From assembly GCA_910588975.1 (NCBI GenBank), contig CAJUSE010000001.1:59505-123504 (forward strand): a stretch of DNA of 64,000 nt, read 5' to 3'. Positions within the stretch are counted from its first letter, which is position 1; every line of letters starts with the position of its first letter. Of the stretch, positions 1-11,169 are shown in pieces. Source of the stretch: an uncultured Oscillospiraceae bacterium. GTDB lineage: Bacteria > Bacillota > Clostridia > Oscillospirales > Oscillospiraceae. Under the pieces are notes generated by a model that searched no databases, was not told the DNA's origin, and saw only the letters and a list, made by a program, of their open reading frames with translations. The position numbers and the translations under genes are program-made.

Positions 1-369
1 GGACAATACTGCCCTCTCCTCCGCCAATTCCTCTCCCGTAGATAGATCCACAATGTCTCCATCTGCGAAAAAGGCAGCCTGGCCGGAAAAAACAGTCACT
101 GTTGCCCCGCTCTCCAACGTGAGGACGTCGCTGCGCTTGAGCATCAGCTCCTCTCCCTGCGCCTGATGCTGCGCCTGCTGAACATAGATATCTGCAATAT
201 GCTCCTCTATCTGACCCTCCATATTGGGCAGCAGAGTCTTTTTCAGCCAGTCTAAGGAAATCAGCGGATCCTCCGATGAACCGGCTTCGACTGCCAGGGC
301 TCCGCAGGCCCCTATCAAAAGCACCCCGATGAGGGTCAGCGAAATCAGTATTTTCTGTTTCCGTTTCAT
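1..369 (-). CDS. Secreted or membrane-anchored protein of unknown function (N-terminal part)
   Basis: The gene runs off the left edge of the window, so only the first 123 codons are visible. The protein opens with Lys/Arg residues and a hydrophobic stretch at about residues 6-27, ending near a Cys-Gly-Ala that may be a signal peptide or lipoprotein-like site. After it comes a charged, mostly helical region rich in Gln and Glu. I do not recognise a family. The ATG at 367-369 overlaps the rex stop codon (ATGA), so the gene is probably translationally coupled to rex and shares its promoter. Its link to redox control is only positional. Confidence 0.6.
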   Translation of the reverse strand, partial: MKRKQKILISLTLIGVLLIGACGALAVEAGSSEDPLISLDWLKKTLLPNMEGQIEEHIADIYVQQAQHQAQGEELMLKRSDVLTLESGATVTVFSGQAAFFADGDIVDLSTGEELAEERAVLS

Positions 370-998
370 GTGGCCTCCGAAATAAGATAGCTAAGGGTGA
401 GCAGGCTATCAGAAAAATGGACATTCTCCACAATCACATCATCACGGCCCAATGCCAGGTCAGAATTGGTGAAATTCCAGATGCCCTTTACCCCCCCAGC
501 AATGAGCCGTTCGGCCATGGGCAGCGCAGCTGCCCGAGGCACAGTCAGTATTCCCACATTGGTGGGGTTCTCTTTCAGAAAATCATCCAAAGCCTCCAGG
601 GGTTGGATAGTAAGACCCGAGGTCACCATTCCGATGAGTGCAGGGTCCACGTCAAAGGCCGCCGTTAACCGAAAGCCATAGCGATCGAAGTGAAAATTCT
701 CCGTCAATGCTCGGCCCAGATTGCCTACGCCCAGGATCACCGCCGTGTGAGAGTTGGTCATGCCCAAAATCTCAGCCACTTCCCTGCGCAAGGACTCTAC
801 ATTATAGCCATAACCCTGCTGGCCAAATTCGCCAAAGCAGGACAGATCCTGGCGGATTTGAGAGGCCGTCAGGTGCATAGACTCGCCCAGGGCGCTGGAG
901 GAAATGCGCACTGTACCCGCCGCCAGCAAATCGGTCAAATGGCGATAATATCGGGGTAACCGGCGAATCACTGCACTGGAGACCTTCTCACGCTTCAT
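366..998 (-). CDS. rex: Redox-sensing transcriptional repressor Rex
   Basis: Rex represses fermentation and respiration genes when the NADH/NAD+ ratio is low and leaves DNA when NADH binds. The 210-residue length is normal. Residues 1-75 form the winged-helix domain (Arg/Ser-rich start, then the conserved QIRQDLS and FGEFG stretch). A Rossmann domain follows, with GVGNLG at about 90-95, and the C-terminal helix swaps between subunits in the family. It has its own well-matched promoter at 1041-1069 and stands back to back with a nitroreductase gene. The downstream gene overlaps its stop codon. I did not find an obvious Rex operator inside the window. Confidence 0.95.
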   Translation of the reverse strand: MKREKVSSAVIRRLPRYYRHLTDLLAAGTVRISSSALGESMHLTASQIRQDLSCFGEFGQQGYGYNVESLRREVAEILGMTNSHTAVILGVGNLGRALTENFHFDRYGFRLTAAFDVDPALIGMVTSGLTIQPLEALDDFLKENPTNVGILTVPRAAALPMAERLIAGGVKGIWNFTNSDLALGRDDVIVENVHFSDSLLTLSYLISEAT

Positions 999-1040
999 AG
1001 GATATGACCCCTTCCTGTTGATAAATCTATTTCATAGTAA

Positions 1041-1069
1041 AGTGTACTCTATTTCGTCAAAAAAGTCAA
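1041..1069 (-). promoter_or_regulatory. Promoter of rex
   Basis: On the minus strand a TTGACT -35 box (1064-1069) and a TACACT -10 box (1041-1046) are separated by 17 bp, about 45 bp upstream of the rex start. Confidence 0.7.
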
Positions 1070-1121
1070 CGCTCCCAAGCTCTCTTTTAGGCTCAAAAGT
1101 GTTCACAGTCGGCAGTTTTTC

Positions 1122-1150
1122 TTGCTCTCTGTGGGAATTTGTGTTATAAT
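1122..1150 (+). promoter_or_regulatory. Promoter of the nitroreductase gene
   Basis: TTGCTC (1122-1127) and a consensus TATAAT (1145-1150) lie 17 bp apart. They are followed by an AGGAGG ribosome binding site just before the ATG at 1198. Confidence 0.7.
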
Positions 1151-1197
1151 TACCATAGAATTACTCATTCTGATAAATGATTTAGGAGGTCTTTACT

Positions 1198-1704
1198 ATG
1201 CTGAAAGAAATTTTTGACCGCCGCAGCGTCCGCAGCTATACCGATGAGCCGGTGAGCCGGGAGCAAATCACAGAGCTGCTCCACGCTGCCATGAATGCTC
1301 CCAGCGCCAGAAATGCCCAGCCTTGGCGGTTTGTGGTCATTACCGCCCGTGCCAAGATCGACAAGGTTCAGGAGCTTCTTCCCTTCAACAAAATGATGTT
1401 GGAGGCTCCCTTGGCCATCATCGTCTCGGCCGATCAGGAGGCTGCCGCCACCGAGGGCCATTCTTACCTGGATTGCGGTGCTGCCATCGAAAACCTTCTT
1501 CTTGAGGTGGTCAACCAGGGTCTTGGTGCCTGCTGGTGCGGTCTTGCTCCCATTGAGAAGAACATCCTGGACTTCCGGGCCAACTTCGGAATTCCTGATA
1601 GTCAAATCCCCATGGGCGTCATTGCCATTGGGCATACCAACAAGGCCCCTACCCCCCGTGTGGACCAGTACAAGGCGGAATACGTCACCTGGATCGACGA
1701 CTGA
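1198..1704 (+). CDS. Nitroreductase family protein
   Basis: A 168-residue FMN-dependent oxidoreductase of the nitroreductase fold, predicted to reduce small electrophiles with NAD(P)H in the cytoplasm. The family hallmarks are clear: the N-terminal RRSVRSYTDEPV, the FMN-contacting APSARNAQPWRF near residue 35, and the C-terminal GVIAIGH. The short length puts it among compact clostridial nitroreductases, whose true substrates are mostly unknown. It is a single-gene unit between its own promoter and a strong terminator, and divergent from rex. Control by Rex is possible but not shown. Confidence 0.9.
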   Translation: MLKEIFDRRSVRSYTDEPVSREQITELLHAAMNAPSARNAQPWRFVVITARAKIDKVQELLPFNKMMLEAPLAIIVSADQEAAATEGHSYLDCGAAIENLLLEVVNQGLGACWCGLAPIEKNILDFRANFGIPDSQIPMGVIAIGHTNKAPTPRVDQYKAEYVTWIDD

Positions 1705-1713
1705 GCCTTCTAT

Positions 1714-1753
1714 AAAAAGACACCTTCACGAAAATTCGTGAGGGTGTCTTTTT
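1714..1753. terminator. Bidirectional terminator between the nitroreductase gene and ligA
   Basis: An inverted repeat pairs AAAAAGACACC with GGGTGTCTTTTT and continues with an inner TCACGAA/TTCGTGA stem. T-runs exist on both strands, which suits two converging genes. Confidence 0.85.
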
Positions 1754-1759
1754 ATTTTC

Positions 1760-4328
<2,569 letters not shown>

Positions 4329-4344
4329 GGGCTCCTGCCCCCTC

Positions 4345-5022
4345 TCATTTGTTTAGCCCTACGTATGTCTGGGGGACCTGCCCTACGATCAGGGTCTCCG
4401 CCACCACCACCGGTGTGGACAGCTCGATACTCACCACACCACCGGGCAACAAAAGTCGAGCGGCGACCTGTACATCCAGCACCACACGGTAAAGGGTCTG
4501 GTTGATCCCCGCCTGGAGAAATTCATTTCGATACTCCCCCTGGGCCGCTGCCACCGATATCACTCTGACCGGCAGCTTTGGCCCAATAGCCGAAAAGAAA
4601 TCCAACCCTGTAAGTGCTCCCATGGGGACACCCAGGTCATGGTTGTCCAAATTCCCCACTGACTGCACCACGGTCTTTATCAGGGAGGAACGCAGTGTAT
4701 TGAGCCGGAGGGTATCCACCGTGAAAGCGGTCAGTTCTCCATCTATCTCCCGGTAGGGATGAAGCAATTCCTCCGAGGAGATCTCCTCCTTTGACATGAC
4801 TTCCTCCAGTGCAGTTTCAGAAAGAAGCACAAGCTGATTTTGCAGTTTTGCCGTAGCAAGCGCCACCAATTGTGGCCGAATGGCAGCATCAAAGCGAAAA
4901 ATCAGGGCTATCGCCAGTCCAAGACCCAGCAAAACAGCCAGCAGAAGCTGCCCTTTTTCTCCTACCACTCGGCAATATATCCCTTTTCTCAGGCAAAATC
5001 GCCCCAAGGCTCCCCTTCTCAA
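4345..5022 (-). CDS. yunB: Sporulation protein YunB
   Basis: A 225-residue protein with one N-terminal membrane segment (about residues 25-44) followed by an extracytoplasmic domain. The family features TVVQSVGNLDNHDLGVPMG and SIELSTPVVVAETLIVGQVP are present. In Bacillus subtilis yunB belongs to the sigma-E (mother cell) regulon and contributes to proper spore formation; its biochemical role is not known. The start is a TTG at 5020-5022, preceded by GGAGG at 9-nt spacing. It heads the run yunB-VanZ-ligA. Confidence 0.85.
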   Translation of the reverse strand: MRRGALGRFCLRKGIYCRVVGEKGQLLLAVLLGLGLAIALIFRFDAAIRPQLVALATAKLQNQLVLLSETALEEVMSKEEISSEELLHPYREIDGELTAFTVDTLRLNTLRSSLIKTVVQSVGNLDNHDLGVPMGALTGLDFFSAIGPKLPVRVISVAAAQGEYRNEFLQAGINQTLYRVVLDVQVAARLLLPGGVVSIELSTPVVVAETLIVGQVPQTYVGLNK

Positions 5023-5066
5023 TGCTCACCACCTCCGCAGTCAGCATATTCAAAAGAGGGCCTGTT

Positions 5067-6320
5067 TCAGTCCTGCCCCAAAAGGGCATCCACCGCCAGC
5101 AGAATACCCAGCTTGCCCGATTCGTAGGTCAGACCCCCCTGAAGGTAAGCGGTATATGGCTCCCGCATGGGGGCGTCACAGGAAAGTTCGATCGAAGCGC
5201 CCTGAATAAAGGCTCCAGCAGCCATAATGACCGGTGTGTCATAGCCCGGCATATCCCAAGGTTCGGGAGTAACATAGGAGTCCACCGGAGCTCCCATTTG
5301 GATCCCCCGGCAAAACTTCTTCAACGGCTCAGGCTGTCCGAAGTGGATCATTTGGATAATATCATGGCGGCGCTGGGTGGAGAGCGGGTCGGTATGGTAG
5401 CCGCAAAGCTCCATCATCCTGGCCGCAAAAAGGGCAGTTTTTACCGCCTGAGCAGTGACATGAGGGGCAAGGAAAAGTCCTTGATAGAGGCTACGGTTAT
5501 TGCCCAATGTGGAACCGCACTCCTTACCAATGCCAGGAACTGTGAGCCGCATGGCCGCCCCTTCCACCAAATCATGCCGGCCGGCGATATAACCGCCAGT
5601 GGGGGCAAGACCACCGCCAGGGTTCTTGATCAGAGAGCCTACTACCAAATCGGCTCCCACCTCAGTGGGCTCCATAGTCTCCACAAACTCCCCATAGCAG
5701 TTATCCACCAAAATACTCACATCTTGACGGACTGCGTGGATAGCATCGCAGATTGCCCCAATCTCGGCCACACTCAAAGAGGGCCGGGTAGCATATCCAC
5801 GAGAGCGCTGTATCATGACGGCTTTCACCTTCGGATCAGCAACCTCCCGGGCAATGGCAGAAAGATCCGGGCGCCCCTCCGGCGTTACCTCCGTAATGCG
5901 GCAGCCGATCCCGTAGGATTTCAGCGAACCTGGGGCATTTCCCGTTAAGCCGAGAGCACTCTGAATGGTATCATAAGGTACCCCCACAGCGTAAAGCAGA
6001 TCCTCCCCTGGTTTTAGCGTTCCAAAAAGGGCACAGGCAATGGCATGGGTGCCATTGACAAACTGAATTCGCACCAGCGCATCTTCTGTCCGAAAAATGT
6101 GTGCGTAAATCTCATCCAGTTTGTCCCGGCCAAGGTCATCGTACCCATACCCGGTGGTCCCGGCAAAGTAACTCTCCGACACCCGATGGGTCTGAAAGGC
6201 ATCCAGAACCTTCTCAGCATTGGCTTGAGCAATACTGTCTACAAATGTAAACTGTTCTTTCAAATCCTCCTCAGCACGTTGTGCCAAGGCTCGTGCTTTT
6301 TCGCTTATCTGTAAAGCCAT
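5067..6320 (-). CDS. Methionine gamma-lyase / aluminium-resistance family PLP protein (YnbB-like)
   Basis: A 417-residue fold-type I PLP enzyme. The Schiff-base lysine is visible in GSLIKNPGGG (Lys at about 232), and the preceding DNCYGEF segment is typical of the family. Members are annotated either as aluminium resistance protein or as a methionine gamma-lyase family protein. The physiological reaction is not settled for most of them, so the substrate should be left open. The ribosome binding site is weak (AAAGGA about 13 nt before the ATG). The gene lies between murD and yunB with about 110 bp and 44 bp gaps. Confidence 0.85.
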   Translation of the reverse strand: MALQISEKARALAQRAEEDLKEQFTFVDSIAQANAEKVLDAFQTHRVSESYFAGTTGYGYDDLGRDKLDEIYAHIFRTEDALVRIQFVNGTHAIACALFGTLKPGEDLLYAVGVPYDTIQSALGLTGNAPGSLKSYGIGCRITEVTPEGRPDLSAIAREVADPKVKAVMIQRSRGYATRPSLSVAEIGAICDAIHAVRQDVSILVDNCYGEFVETMEPTEVGADLVVGSLIKNPGGGLAPTGGYIAGRHDLVEGAAMRLTVPGIGKECGSTLGNNRSLYQGLFLAPHVTAQAVKTALFAARMMELCGYHTDPLSTQRRHDIIQMIHFGQPEPLKKFCRGIQMGAPVDSYVTPEPWDMPGYDTPVIMAAGAFIQGASIELSCDAPMREPYTAYLQGGLTYESGKLGILLAVDALLGQD

Positions 6321-6432
6321 ATTTATTCACATTCCTTTATTTAACTTGCTTTTCCTGGAATTGCACCTAGGTTTTATACGTTCCACATCAGTACTACCGT
6401 TACAGAAAATTTACCTCTAATATTATCTCCTC

Positions 6433-7824
6433 TTAGAGTTCACGAACAATCTGCTTGAAGGTATCGCCCCGCTCCATAAAGTTTTTGAATCGATCAAAGG
6501 ATGCACAAGCTGGGGACAAAAGGACCACATCCCCCTCCTTTGCCTGACGGTGAGCAGCCAAAACGGCGTCCTTAAAGTCATGATATTCCTCAATCATGGG
6601 TCGGTCAGGTTCATAACCAGGGGCAGCTTCCACAGCACTGCGAATTTTTGTTGCAGTATCCCCCGTTAAGATAAGACACTTTACATGTTCTATAATTTCA
6701 GACCCTAAATCATCAAAAGGAATATGCTTATCATACCCTCCGGCGATGAGAACGACCTTTTCCGGGAAACACCTAAGTCCCGCAATGGTTCGGGTGGGGC
6801 TGGAGGCAATCGAATCGTTATAGTAGCGCACTCCGTTTAACTGTCTCACTAGTTCAATGCGGTGCTCCACCCCATTGAATTGAGGCGCAAAAGTGCGAAT
6901 AACTTCATCGCTGACCAGTCCATCCACAGCGGCGATGGCTGCCATATAGTTTTCTATGTTGTGTTCACCGGGAAGAAGGATATCTTTGACCGGCAGCACC
7001 TGCCGCTCCTCTCCGTCTTTTCGCACCCAGATAGCCTCATTTCGGAGAAAAACAGCCCTTCCCTTGGGCTCCTCACGGCGGCTAAAAAGGACGCTCTCCC
7101 CTTTGGCCGTAGCCAAAAAGGAGCGGGTGATTTGATTGTCCCCATTGAGCACCACTCGATCCTCTGATCCCTGATAGAGTAAAATGTTCTCCTTCGCTCC
7201 AATATATTCTCCCATGGACTTGTGCACATCCAGATGGTTCGGCGCAATATTGGTGACCACAGCAACATGAGGAGAGTGCTTCATGGTCATAAGCTGAAAA
7301 GAACTGAGCTCCACTACCGCTATATCAGTGGGCTCCATCATCTCCACCTCAGGCAGCAAAGGCTTTCCGATATTGCCCCCCAGATAAACATTCTTCCCCG
7401 CCGCCTTGAGCAGTTCTGCAATGATGGTCGTGGTAGTGGTTTTTCCATCGCTGCCGGTAACAGCAATGATGGGGCAGGGGCAAACCCGGAAAAAAACCTC
7501 CATTTCAGAGGTGAGGATACTTCCCTCCTCCACCGCCTCAGTCAGCTGGGGCAAATCGGGGCGCATCCCAGGTGTGCGAAAAATCACGTCCTGGCCATGA
7601 AGATGCTCCAGATAGTCCTCTCCCAAATATACCTTAACGCCCAGACTTTCCAGGGCTTCGATCAAGCCATTGAAAGCCTCTCTGGGCCGCTTGTCACAGG
7701 CAGTTACTTTGGCACCGGACCGCACCAGCATTTTAATGAGGGGTGTATTGGATACTCCGATCCCCAGCACGGCCACCCGCTTTCCCTGCACAGACTCTAA
7801 ATAGCGTTGAATGGTCTGTTCCAT
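6433..7824 (-). CDS. murD: UDP-N-acetylmuramoyl-L-alanine--D-glutamate ligase MurD
   Basis: Adds D-glutamate to UDP-MurNAc-L-Ala in cytoplasmic peptidoglycan precursor synthesis, using ATP. The Rossmann-like N-terminal domain (LGIGVSN near residue 20), the ATP-binding GSDGKTT at about 124-130 and the C-terminal ligase domain with YNDSIASSPTRT are all present. I chose the ATG at 7822-7824 (463 residues) because AAGGAGG lies 8 nt before it; the ATG seven codons upstream has no such site. It is not in a dcw-type cell-wall cluster here but next to rnpB. Confidence 0.95.
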   Translation of the reverse strand: MEQTIQRYLESVQGKRVAVLGIGVSNTPLIKMLVRSGAKVTACDKRPREAFNGLIEALESLGVKVYLGEDYLEHLHGQDVIFRTPGMRPDLPQLTEAVEEGSILTSEMEVFFRVCPCPIIAVTGSDGKTTTTTIIAELLKAAGKNVYLGGNIGKPLLPEVEMMEPTDIAVVELSSFQLMTMKHSPHVAVVTNIAPNHLDVHKSMGEYIGAKENILLYQGSEDRVVLNGDNQITRSFLATAKGESVLFSRREEPKGRAVFLRNEAIWVRKDGEERQVLPVKDILLPGEHNIENYMAAIAAVDGLVSDEVIRTFAPQFNGVEHRIELVRQLNGVRYYNDSIASSPTRTIAGLRCFPEKVVLIAGGYDKHIPFDDLGSEIIEHVKCLILTGDTATKIRSAVEAAPGYEPDRPMIEEYHDFKDAVLAAHRQAKEGDVVLLSPACASFDRFKNFMERGDTFKQIVREL

Positions 7825-7981
7825 CCTGTTTGCCTCCTTGCTCATTCTATCGCCATAGCCCTCAACTGGATATAATCCGCTGCTGTCTCACCATCAAAGG
7901 AAAAAATTGGGGCCATTTCAGTATAATAGCCACTTATGGGTATTATATCGCTTTTCCCTCCAGATTTCAATGAAAACAGAT

Positions 7982-8010
7982 TTGACTTTATCCGTCAGAT
8001 GGGATAAAAT
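7982..8010 (+). promoter_or_regulatory. Promoter of the RNase P RNA gene
   Basis: TTGACT (7982-7987) and TAAAAT (8005-8010) with a 17-bp spacer lie directly in front of the P1 helix of the RNA. Confidence 0.75.
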
Positions 8011-8012
8011 AG

Positions 8013-8369
8013 TCAAGCAAGCAAGCTGGACAGCCACGTCTCTGGGGCGAAAGGCCCAGAGATGAGGAAAGTCCGGGCTCCACAGGGCAAGGATAACGGG
8101 TAACACCCGCCGGGGGCGACCCCAGGAAAAGGGCAACAGAGATAAACTGCCGGCCGACTGGCCGGTGATGGTGGAAAGGCGGAGATAAGCGCCCGCCCGA
8201 CGGCTGGGAACAGTCCGTCGCTGTAAACTCTATCCGGAGCAACGCCGTGGAGGGACACATGGTCGGCCCGACCGTCCCGGGGAGGCGGCTTGAGCGCAGC
8301 GGTAACGTTACGTCGAGATAGATGGCTGTCTTAAAGGACAGAACCCGGCTTATAGGCTTACTTGCACAT
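8013..8369 (+). ncRNA. rnpB: RNase P RNA (catalytic subunit)
   Basis: The ribozyme that removes 5' leaders from tRNA precursors. The ends pair to form P1 (8017-8026 with 8356-8365, one mismatch). The conserved core blocks are visible: GAGGAAAGTCCGGGCTCC near 8061-8080, ACAGAGATAAACTGCC near 8138-8153, and the 3' block ending in ACAGAACCCGGCTTATAGGC near 8337-8356. The form is class A-like, as judged by eye. It has its own promoter and a strong terminator and is divergent from murD. Confidence 0.95.
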
Positions 8370-8404
8370 AAAAACGGCACCGTAGTTTTGCGGTGCCGTT
8401 TTTA
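8370..8404 (+). terminator. Terminator of rnpB
   Basis: AAAACGGCACCG pairs with CGGTGCCGTTTTT around a short loop and ends in a T-run. Confidence 0.9.
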
Positions 8405-8408
8405 TATC

Positions 8409-8438
8409 AAAAAAAGCCGGAGCCTATAAAGCTCCGGC
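8409..8438 (-). terminator. Terminator of the YebC-type regulator gene
   Basis: GCCGGAGC pairs with GCTCCGGC around a 7-nt loop. The minus strand continues into a run of seven T. Confidence 0.85.
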
Positions 8439-8455
8439 CTTCTCGATGTGCGTTG

Positions 8456-9184
8456 TCAGTCCTGATCCCAGTTATGCCAGACATTCTGCACGTCATCGTT
8501 GTCCTCCAGGGCATCGATGAGCTTTTCCATGTTCTTGATGTCCTCCTCAGAGTCCAGCTTTACGTAGTTCTGGGGGACCATCTCAATGGCGGCACTGACA
8601 AAGGAATACCCCTTGGCCTCCAGCTTCTCCAACACCGACCCGAAGTCGTCAGGCGAAGTAGTGATCTCAAAGACTTCCTCCTCGGCGGACATATCCTCAG
8701 CGCCACAGTCCAGAGCGTCCATCATGACGGTATCCTCGTCCAGATCCTCCCGATCTATCACGATAACACCCTTCTGGTCAAAGGACCAGGACACACAGCC
8801 AGTAGCACCCAAGCCCTTGCCGTATTTATCCAGCAGATGCCGGACTTCGGGGGCGGTGCGCTGGCGGTTGTCCGTGAGGGCATCCACGATAATGGCCACG
8901 CCAGAGGGACCGTAGCCCTCATAGGTAACGCTCTCATAGCTATCAGTATTGCCCGAGCCCAAGGCCCGGTCGATGGTACGCTTGATGTTGTCATTGGGCA
9001 TATTGGCCGCACGGGCCTTGGCAATGACAGTGGCCAGACGGGAGTTGTTGGCCGGATCGCCGCTGCCCCCCACCTTTACCGCCACGATCATCTCCTTGGC
9101 GATCTTGGTAAACATTGCCGAACGCTTGGCATCGGCAGCTCCCTTTGTCTTCTGGATATTATGCCACTTGGAATGTCCCGACAT
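8456..9184 (-). CDS. YebC/PmpR family protein (transcriptional or translational regulator)
   Basis: A 242-residue member of the YebC family, opening with the invariant MSGHSKWHNIQ and keeping the KAAN/PNDNIKRTIDRA region. Older work describes PmpR-type members as DNA-binding regulators. More recent work links YebC proteins to relief of ribosome stalling at proline stretches. Sequence alone does not choose between them. The start at 9182-9184 is set by the MSGHSKW motif and an AGGAAGG site. It is followed by its own terminator. Confidence 0.92.
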   Translation of the reverse strand: MSGHSKWHNIQKTKGAADAKRSAMFTKIAKEMIVAVKVGGSGDPANNSRLATVIAKARAANMPNDNIKRTIDRALGSGNTDSYESVTYEGYGPSGVAIIVDALTDNRQRTAPEVRHLLDKYGKGLGATGCVSWSFDQKGVIVIDREDLDEDTVMMDALDCGAEDMSAEEEVFEITTSPDDFGSVLEKLEAKGYSFVSAAIEMVPQNYVKLDSEEDIKNMEKLIDALEDNDDVQNVWHNWDQD

Positions 9185-9250
9185 AGAATCTATCCCTTCC
9201 TGAAAAAATTGCGTATATAGTTTATCACAAGAAAAACCTTTTTGCAACTC

Positions 9251-10045
9251 TCAAAGGCAAGAAAACACCTCTTTATGCTTTTGAGCGCAAAAAATCTCAA
9301 GTTGAGGAAAACCTTCTGCCAACCACCGGGCCACCACTGGGCAAATCACATTCTCTGTGGAGAAGTGACCGGCATCAATAAGATTGATGTCCATGGCTCT
9401 GGCGTCCAAAAACACATCATACTTCACATCGGCAGTGAGAAAGGTATCACAGCCCTCTGCCGCAGCACGGTTCAGCATATTTCCACAGGAACCGCCCCCC
9501 ACAGCCACTTTATGGACACTTCGCCCGGCATCCTCAAAGCGAAGCCCTTGGGCATCAAGTGTATCCCGGACAAAGGATGCAAAGCTGCGCAGGTCAGAAT
9601 GGCCTTCTGCAAACCCAATGCGGCCAATTCCGAAGGCCTCCCCCGCCTCGTTCCATCCCGCTTGCTGAAGCGGGCCAACTTCCTTTAGTCCCAGCTTTTT
9701 AGCCAGAGCATCATTGACCCCATTGGTCGCCAGATCCAGATTGGTGTGGGCACAGATAGCGGCCAGGTGGTTCTCTGTCAGGGCCAACAGCCTTCGGCCC
9801 ACCGGCTCCCCATCTGTAATGCTTCTGACCGGGTGGAAGATAACCGGATGGTGGGAGACAATGAGCTGGCAGCCCATCTCTATGGCCTCGTCAATGACTT
9901 CTTCGGTAATATCCAGCGCCACCAACACTCTCTTTACCTCAGCTTCGCCGTGCCCCACCAAAAAACCGGAATTATCAAAATCCATCTGGGTTTGAAATGG
10001 GGCTTGGGTGTCTAAATAGCGGTAAATATCATTTACGACTGCCAT
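9251..10045 (-). CDS. Nif3-like dinuclear metal centre hexameric protein
   Basis: A 264-residue protein of the Nif3/YbgI/DUF34 family. Likely metal ligands are seen in SHHPVIFHP, in AHTNLD, and in the C-terminal DAGHFSTENV. Family members form hexameric rings that bind two metal ions, but the enzymatic role is unresolved. The ATG at 10043-10045 has AAGGAG 8 nt upstream; a GTG three codons earlier is less well placed. It overlaps the end of trmK by 13 bp, a pairing seen widely in Firmicutes. Confidence 0.92.
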   Translation of the reverse strand: MAVVNDIYRYLDTQAPFQTQMDFDNSGFLVGHGEAEVKRVLVALDITEEVIDEAIEMGCQLIVSHHPVIFHPVRSITDGEPVGRRLLALTENHLAAICAHTNLDLATNGVNDALAKKLGLKEVGPLQQAGWNEAGEAFGIGRIGFAEGHSDLRSFASFVRDTLDAQGLRFEDAGRSVHKVAVGGGSCGNMLNRAAAEGCDTFLTADVKYDVFLDARAMDINLIDAGHFSTENVICPVVARWLAEGFPQLEIFCAQKHKEVFSCL

Positions 10046-10749
10046 GTATCCCACTCCTTTTTCATCCGTTCAACCTCCTGTGCGGCTAGAGCATACCACA
10101 ATCGCTTCTCTTGATCTTCAGGGCGTTGGGACTGCTCCAGTCCTTTCACTGCCCGACGCAGCTTATGGAGCTCTTGCTCCAAATACAGACTCCGCAAAGG
10201 GGCGTCCATATCCCGGCTCTGCCGGCCCACCCAAATCTCTCCCTCGGTATAGGGTTTCATCTCCCCCGGTTGGGCCAGAATTACCACATAGAGGGTCTTC
10301 CCCTCTTGGACCAGTGTTTCCTGCCGGATGAAAAAACGGTTTCCCGAAAGATAACGCCGCAGACCGTCCATGCCGGACATAGCCTGAAGGATAAACAAGT
10401 GGCCCGGTTCCCGGGTCCACCGGGCGGCCTGGAGAATATCGGCAATGGTCTCCCCTCCCATACCGGCAATGGTCACCACTTGGGCCTCCCACGGTGGGAT
10501 CGCCGCCAGGCCATCACAAAGTCGGAATGAGATCCGGTCCGCCACCCCCCACTTTTCCGCCAGTTCTTTGGCTCGGCTCAGCGGCGCCGGCCGCAGATCG
10601 GAGGCAACAGCCCGGTCAATAACTCCATTTTGAATGAGCCATACAGGCAACCGACCATGGTCAGTGCCCACATCAGCCAGTTTGGCCCCCTGTGGGACCA
10701 GTTCCGCTACCGCCTGCAATCTGGCAGAGAGAGAAAATGGGCGCTTCAT
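10033..10749 (-). CDS. trmK: tRNA (adenine(22)-N(1))-methyltransferase TrmK
   Basis: A 238-residue SAM-dependent methyltransferase of the TrmK/DUF633 family, which makes m1A at position 22 in tRNA. The SAM-binding start LADVGTDHGRLPVWL and the motif IAGMGGETI are clear, followed by a long charged C-terminal helix pair. I prefer the ATG at 10747-10749 (start MKRPFSLS), with AAAGGTGG upstream, over a GTG five codons earlier. The nif3-like gene overlaps its 3' end, suggesting one operon. Confidence 0.92.
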   Translation of the reverse strand: MKRPFSLSARLQAVAELVPQGAKLADVGTDHGRLPVWLIQNGVIDRAVASDLRPAPLSRAKELAEKWGVADRISFRLCDGLAAIPPWEAQVVTIAGMGGETIADILQAARWTREPGHLFILQAMSGMDGLRRYLSGNRFFIRQETLVQEGKTLYVVILAQPGEMKPYTEGEIWVGRQSRDMDAPLRSLYLEQELHKLRRAVKGLEQSQRPEDQEKRLWYALAAQEVERMKKEWDTWQS

Positions 10750-10778
10750 GTGATTGTCTCCCACCTTTCAATAGATAG

Positions 10779-10805
10779 AAAAAGGGAGCGGCAGAGGCCG
10801 CTCCC
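10779..10805 (-). terminator. Terminator after the DUF1858 gene
   Basis: GGGAGCGGC pairs with GCCGCTCCC around a 4-nt loop, followed on the minus strand by TTTTTC. Confidence 0.85.
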
Positions 10806-10824
10806 TCTCTCCTATTGTACTTAC

Positions 10825-11031
10825 TTACTGAGCAGCGGCCAACACGCCGTTGACCTGCTCCAGCAGGCTGTCCACGCTAACACCGTGGACCATGCAGGCC
10901 TGCTCCACGGTCTCGCCCCGAGAGGCGGGGCAGCCCAGGCAGTGCATGCCAATGGCCATAAAGACAGGAGCAGTCTGAGGAGCGATATCCAAAATATCGC
11001 CGATGATGGTGTCCTTTGTGATCTGAACCAT
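10825..11031 (-). CDS. DUF1858 domain protein (hybrid-cluster-associated redox disulfide type)
   Basis: A small 68-residue protein with the family pattern: N-terminal ITKDTIIGDIL, then GMHCLGCPAS, whose CxxC could form a redox disulfide or bind metal. The domain is often found alone or fused to hybrid cluster proteins in anaerobes; its role is not established. The ATG at 11029-11031 follows GGAGG at 9 nt. It is bounded by a possible xerD terminator and its own terminator, so it is probably a single-gene unit. Confidence 0.85.
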   Translation of the reverse strand: MVQITKDTIIGDILDIAPQTAPVFMAIGMHCLGCPASRGETVEQACMVHGVSVDSLLEQVNGVLAAAQ

Positions 11032-11132
11032 GAAAATATACCTCCAAACAGTAGAGTCTTTAGTACACCGATAGTATACCTCATTCATAGCCTTTTTTCA
11101 ACAGGAAAATTGACTATTTTCCGAGAATGCAG

Positions 11133-11169
11133 ACAGGACGGTCCCCTCCATTAAGGGAAACCGTCCTGT
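11133..11169 (-). terminator. Possible terminator after xerD
   Basis: ACAGGACGGT (11133-11142) pairs with ACCGTCCTGT (11160-11169), touching the xerD stop codon. No T-run follows on the minus strand, so activity is uncertain. Confidence 0.45.

Noticed and set aside
4872..5948. 358-codon rightward open frame over yunB and the PLP lyase gene
   Set aside because: Crosses two opposite-strand genes and has no recognisable protein features.
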